DNA of 64,000 nt from JAOAFX01 sp049700315. Lineage in GTDB: Bacteria > Hydrothermota > Tepidihabitantia > SM23-42 > JAOAFX01. The translations under genes were made by a program, and so were the position numbers. Numbering within the stretch: the first letter of the stretch is position 1; every line of letters begins with the position of its first letter. Location of the stretch: positions 1-64,000 of the forward strand of contig JBNAVN010000002.1 of assembly GCA_049700315.1 (NCBI GenBank). Direction: 5' to 3'. Shown piece after piece: positions 61,256-64,000 of the stretch. The notes below the pieces were generated by a model. That model did not search any database and had not been told where the DNA came from. It worked only from the letters and a program-made list of their open reading frames with translations.

Positions 61256-61882
61256 ATGCTGGAATATTGCATAATTTTGTTGATGCTCCTCAGCATAGGA
61301 GGAGAAATGATTGATTTGCCAGAACCACAATTTACAAATGCGTCCTTAGAAAATTGCATCCAGAGAAGACGCTCAATAAGGAATTTTCAGAACAAAGAGC
61401 TGGCGATTGAGCAGATATCCAATCTTTTGTGGTCTGCCCAGGGAATCACCGATTCGGTAATGGAATTCCGAGCTGTTCCTTCAGCAGGTGCAACCTATCC
61501 ATTAGAAATTTTTCTCGCTAAGAAAGATGGATTGTTCCGTTACATTGTTGATGGACATAAATTGAAGAAAGAGCAGGACGTTGATTTGAGAAGAGATATT
61601 GCCCGTGCTGCATTAAACCAGATGTTCATTGCTGATGCCGGGGTTGTAATCATAATTACTGCAGTCTATAAACGTACTGCCTGGCGCTACGGTGAAAAGG
61701 CGTATCGGTATATCAATAACGAAGTGGGGCATTGCGCGCAAAACATCCATCTTGAAGCAGTTGCCTTAGGACTTGGGTCTGTGCCAATTGGTGCATTTAA
61801 TGATGAAAAGATAAAAAAACTCTTAAAATTAGAGGAAGAAGAACCCTTATATATTGTTCCCGTAGGTTACATTAAAAATTAA
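61256..61882 (+). CDS. SagB/nitroreductase-family FMN oxidoreductase
   Basis: This 208-residue protein is a nitroreductase-fold FMN enzyme close to the SagB/ThcOx subgroup. It has LENCIQRRRSIRNF, LLWSAQGITDS, SAGATYPLEIFLAKKDGLFRY and NIHLEAVALGLGSVPIGAF. Members of this group oxidise azolines in peptide natural products, but many are general oxidoreductases. Two starts are possible: the ATG at 61256, which gives a signal-peptide-like N-terminus (MLEYCIILLMLLSIGG), or the ATG at 61307, which has a strong AGGAGG site. No cyclodehydratase gene is nearby. Confidence 0.82.
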   Translation: MLEYCIILLMLLSIGGEMIDLPEPQFTNASLENCIQRRRSIRNFQNKELAIEQISNLLWSAQGITDSVMEFRAVPSAGATYPLEIFLAKKDGLFRYIVDGHKLKKEQDVDLRRDIARAALNQMFIADAGVVIIITAVYKRTAWRYGEKAYRYINNEVGHCAQNIHLEAVALGLGSVPIGAFNDEKIKKLLKLEEEEPLYIVPVGYIKN

Positions 61883-61901
61883 GAAATACTGAAGAAATAG
61901 C

Positions 61902-61946
61902 TATTTTGCAACATTTTTCTGCCTGCTGAAAAAATGTTGCATTTTG
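61902..61946. repeat. Dispersed 45-nt hairpin repeat, copy 2
   Basis: This copy matches 7090-7134 at 43 of 45 positions in the same orientation. It starts 20 nt after the nitroreductase stop and lies about 55 nt before the TonB gene. It forms the same stem with loop TGCCTGCT. Confidence 0.75.
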
Positions 61947-62001
61947 AGGAGGGAATTTTTTTCCAAACTTCCTGTATATATAGATAGAAAAGGAGGTTAA
62001 A

Positions 62002-62619
62002 ATGCGCGACCATAAGAAGATGTATGGAATATATATAAGGGCAGGTTTTCTCATTGCTATTGGATTGATCATCGCCTTTTTCCTCACCCTTCCCTATGCC
62101 GAACCTGAACCTTACAAATTGAAACAAGAAGTCGTGGGTATAATCAATGAAGTCACAATGCAGATTGATAAACAGATAGAACCCATTGATAATACTGAAA
62201 GACCCAAACCTCAACCTGCAGTCACACCTGCTGATAATCCAGATGATGGTGTGGAGACAATAAACCCTACGGATCTCGTGGAGAATATCATTCCAACCAA
62301 TCCAATTGGACCTGATATTGAAATCGTTCCGTATTACAAAGTAGAGGTTAAACCTCAACCCATATCAATGCCTGCACCGGAATATCCGCCACTTGCCGTT
62401 AAAGCCGGGATTGAAGGCAAAGTCGTGGTCAAAATGCTCGTTGATATTGATGGTAGTGTGATTGCCGTAGAAATAATCAAGTCGAGCGAAAATCAAATGC
62501 TTGATGAATCCGCAATCAGTGCAGCAAAGAAATCCAAATTTACTCCCGCGAAACAAAGAGACAAGTCTGTACGCGTCTGGGTAGTCAGACAGATTGAGTT
62601 CAAACTTAAGAATGGATGA
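62002..62619 (+). CDS. TonB-like energy transducer
   Basis: This 205-residue protein has a short cytoplasmic N-terminus, one membrane helix (about 11-31, AGFLIAIGLIIAFFLTLPYA), a Pro-rich periplasmic linker and a C-terminal TonB domain (MPAPEYPPLAVKAGIEGKVV, DESAISAAKKSKFTPAKQ). It couples the proton-motive force to outer membrane transporters; ExbB/ExbD are not in the window. An AAAGGAGG site precedes the ATG. Its stop directly abuts the convergent isomerase stop at 62620. Confidence 0.88.
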   Translation: MRDHKKMYGIYIRAGFLIAIGLIIAFFLTLPYAEPEPYKLKQEVVGIINEVTMQIDKQIEPIDNTERPKPQPAVTPADNPDDGVETINPTDLVENIIPTNPIGPDIEIVPYYKVEVKPQPISMPAPEYPPLAVKAGIEGKVVVKMLVDIDGSVIAVEIIKSSENQMLDESAISAAKKSKFTPAKQRDKSVRVWVVRQIEFKLKNG

Positions 62620-63630
62620 TCACTTTGTTCTTGATAATTCTTTTTTCAGATAGTCTATCCTCTTGACCGGCATTGGGTCAATGCCGGTTTTCAGGGCAAC
62701 AAAACAGCTCAAGAAATCGCCCAGCATAATTGTGCTGAAAACTCGCTCCAGCGGATTCCTGCCCAAAGGATTGATATCAAGATATCTCAGCCCTTTGATC
62801 TCCTGGTTGATCAACTTCTTGATTATCCTGACCCTCAGTCTGTTACGCACAAAAGCATTAGGGTCATTGATGAATATTACAATCAATTCTCTGGTAATCT
62901 GTTTGGGTCGGCCGATACCAACAATCTCATTATGATTCATTTCAGGGATGACATTGGTGTGGCATAAGACTTTTGAATTCTCATTCAGCTGACACTGCCA
63001 TCTTCTTGCCACCACTGCGAATACATTTGAATTTGTGTAGATTACCGGCAGTTTGTTTTCAATAAGCCTTGCAATAATTCTCCCCCTTTTTTCAAGAGTT
63101 CTCATTTTGCTTTTCAAAAACATTGCCATCTTCGCCAGTTCTATCCTGGGACTTTTTGCAAGTAAGCCAGTGCGAAAAAGCAGAAGAGGTATCGGTGTAA
63201 AAAGATACCCTAATGCACCCCTGGGAGGAAATCCTTGAGGAATCTGAATTTTCAAAAATGCCTTATTCTTCATAAGTTGTCCGTCTGACGAAATCACCGC
63301 AACTTGCATACCCTTTTTCGTTAAAACACTATAATTGCTCAAAGTTTCTTCTGTATTTCCTGAATAACTAACAAGGATACCAAGGGTATTTTTATCAACA
63401 TAAGCAGGTATCTGATAATCTTTATTGACAATAATGTTGATTTCAGGATACAGAGCTGAAACAATATCACCACTGATACCAGAACCACCCATCCCACATA
63501 TTAAAACCTTTTCAAACCCTTTGTTGAAATAAGATTTATTTGCCGCATTTTTCCAGGCAGAATCAAAAAGATTGATTGACTCTTCAATCTGTTCAGGTAA
63601 TGAATAGATTATTTTTCTCATATCTTTCAC
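62620..63630 (-). CDS. Bifunctional phosphoglucose/phosphomannose isomerase
   Basis: This 336-residue SIS-domain protein belongs to the bifunctional phosphoglucose/phosphomannose isomerase family known from archaea and some bacteria. Diagnostic parts are CGMGGSGISGDIV, VSYSGNTEETLS, the His in PEMNHNEIVG and the C-terminal LGDFLSCFVAL. It interconverts glucose 6-phosphate, fructose 6-phosphate and mannose 6-phosphate, feeding glycolysis and GDP-mannose-derived sugars such as those made at 36122-38016. It overlaps ptsI by 4 nt. Confidence 0.92.
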   Translation of the reverse strand: MKDMRKIIYSLPEQIEESINLFDSAWKNAANKSYFNKGFEKVLICGMGGSGISGDIVSALYPEINIIVNKDYQIPAYVDKNTLGILVSYSGNTEETLSNYSVLTKKGMQVAVISSDGQLMKNKAFLKIQIPQGFPPRGALGYLFTPIPLLLFRTGLLAKSPRIELAKMAMFLKSKMRTLEKRGRIIARLIENKLPVIYTNSNVFAVVARRWQCQLNENSKVLCHTNVIPEMNHNEIVGIGRPKQITRELIVIFINDPNAFVRNRLRVRIIKKLINQEIKGLRYLDINPLGRNPLERVFSTIMLGDFLSCFVALKTGIDPMPVKRIDYLKKELSRTK

Positions 63631-64000
63631 TTCATCACCCCTTCAATCCCCGGAAATCTTTTCCTCACCACCCGATTCAAATATTTCTTTACCTCAAGTG
63701 CTGTACGGAAATTCAATGACTCCTGGGCAATCTCTTGACACTGTGGTATGGTAAGCGTCCTCAAGACAAGTTTTGCCCTTGGTATTGAGGATGGACTCAT
63801 TGATAGTTCATCAATTCCAAGACCAAGCAAAAGCGGAATTGCCAGAGGATCACCAGCAAGTTCTCCGCATAATCCTATCCAGATGTGTGCATTATGTCCT
63901 GCTTGTGCAGTTTCTCTTATCAATTTGAGAACTGCGGGATGATAATGGTCAAACAGTTTGCTTATCTTTTCATTACCCCGATCAACTGCCAGTGCATACT
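63627..64000 (-). CDS. ptsI: PTS phosphoenolpyruvate-protein phosphotransferase, C-terminal part
   Basis: The frame runs off the window edge, so only the last 124 residues or so are seen. They begin YALAVDRGNEKISKLFDHYH and continue with PAVLKLIRETAQAG, WIGLCGELAGDPLAIPLLLG and GIDELSMSPSSIPRAK, the C-terminal PEP-binding part of enzyme I. Enzyme I passes phosphate from phosphoenolpyruvate to HPr; the rest of the system is outside the window. The internal ATG at 63923 is not the start. Confidence 0.93.
   Translation of the reverse strand, partial: YALAVDRGNEKISKLFDHYHPAVLKLIRETAQAGHNAHIWIGLCGELAGDPLAIPLLLGLGIDELSMSPSSIPRAKLVLRTLTIPQCQEIAQESLNFRTALEVKKYLNRVVRKRFPGIEGVMK

Noticed and set aside
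1..64000. CRISPR arrays, tRNA/rRNA genes, prophage or insertion sequences
   Set aside because: No regularly spaced repeats, tRNA cloverleafs, transposase or integrase motifs, or phage structural genes were seen in the intergenic regions or proteins.

Overview
This 64 kb window is AT-rich bacterial chromosome, densely packed with short intergenic gaps. The organism has a diderm (Gram-negative) envelope: lpxA and fabZ, an LptE-like lipoprotein, LolD/LolC-type ABC genes, a TonB-like protein, a PorV-like outer membrane protein, several lipoboxes and a C-terminal tail resembling a type IX secretion sorting domain. These point to the FCB superphylum. The archaeal-type fructose-1,6-bisphosphate aldolase/phosphatase, the long-form RtcB, paired M42 peptidases, GalT and McsA/McsB fit a deep-branching, possibly thermophilic, uncultured lineage such as candidate division WOR-3. 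That placement is inference. I see no tRNA, rRNA, CRISPR array, prophage or insertion sequence.

Layout. 0-6.2 kb (+): rtcB, tldD, tldE/pmbA, uvrC. 6.3-17.1 kb (-): a barrel-like protein; a tightly overlapping operon lysS-lolC-lolD-mcsA-mcsB; an acylating aldehyde dehydrogenase; and a three-gene cassette of a coiled-coil protein and two BREX-type (DUF2791-like) P-loop ATPases. 17.3-26.2 kb: FBP aldolase/phosphatase, PorV-like protein, DUF4015 hydrolase, HhH-GPD glycosylase, and a cluster of secreted proteins (FN3 lipoprotein, an extremely Trp/Tyr/His-rich protein, DUF4384-PEGA protein). 26.2-33.3 kb (-): HAD phosphatase, galT, glmS, an Lhr-like helicase and a Gly-rich secreted protein. 33.3-44.0 kb (+): two M42 peptidases, an M23 peptidase, two SDR sugar-nucleotide enzymes, GT4, a large TPR protein, LptE-like protein and a GT2-FlaA1-like fusion, i.e. 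surface polysaccharide and envelope assembly. 44.0-57.8 kb (mostly -): Spy-like protein, anti-sigma and ECF sigma; rubredoxin; a pseudopilin-like protein; truB and a 31-residue ribosomal-type protein (+); lpxA/fabZ/PHP; a duplicated TPR-ATPase module; ftcD and hutI. 57.8-64 kb: a redox run (radical SAM, flavodoxin, ferredoxin, MGMT, deacetylase fold, nitroreductase, TonB), then on the - strand a phosphoglucose/phosphomannose isomerase and the end of ptsI.

Regulation. At least twenty promoters of one form can be read by eye: TTGAC(A/T/C/G) or a close variant, a spacer of 16 bp in all but one, then TATAAT or a close variant. They fall in two classes. About ten put the start codon only 5-8 nt after the -10 box, so the mRNA should be leaderless or nearly so. 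The others have a leader with a Shine-Dalgarno site. This decides several start codons (lysS, porV, hutI, truB, the pseudopilin-like gene, the radical SAM gene).

The best candidates for undescribed biology are the ATPase-ATPase-coiled-coil cassette with an Lhr-like helicase in trans, the duplicated TPR/ExeA-like ATPase module with a shared C-terminal tail, a lysyl-tRNA synthetase with an inserted Cys-rich knuckle, a dispersed 45-nt hairpin repeat, and a palindromic element upstream of two barrel genes.
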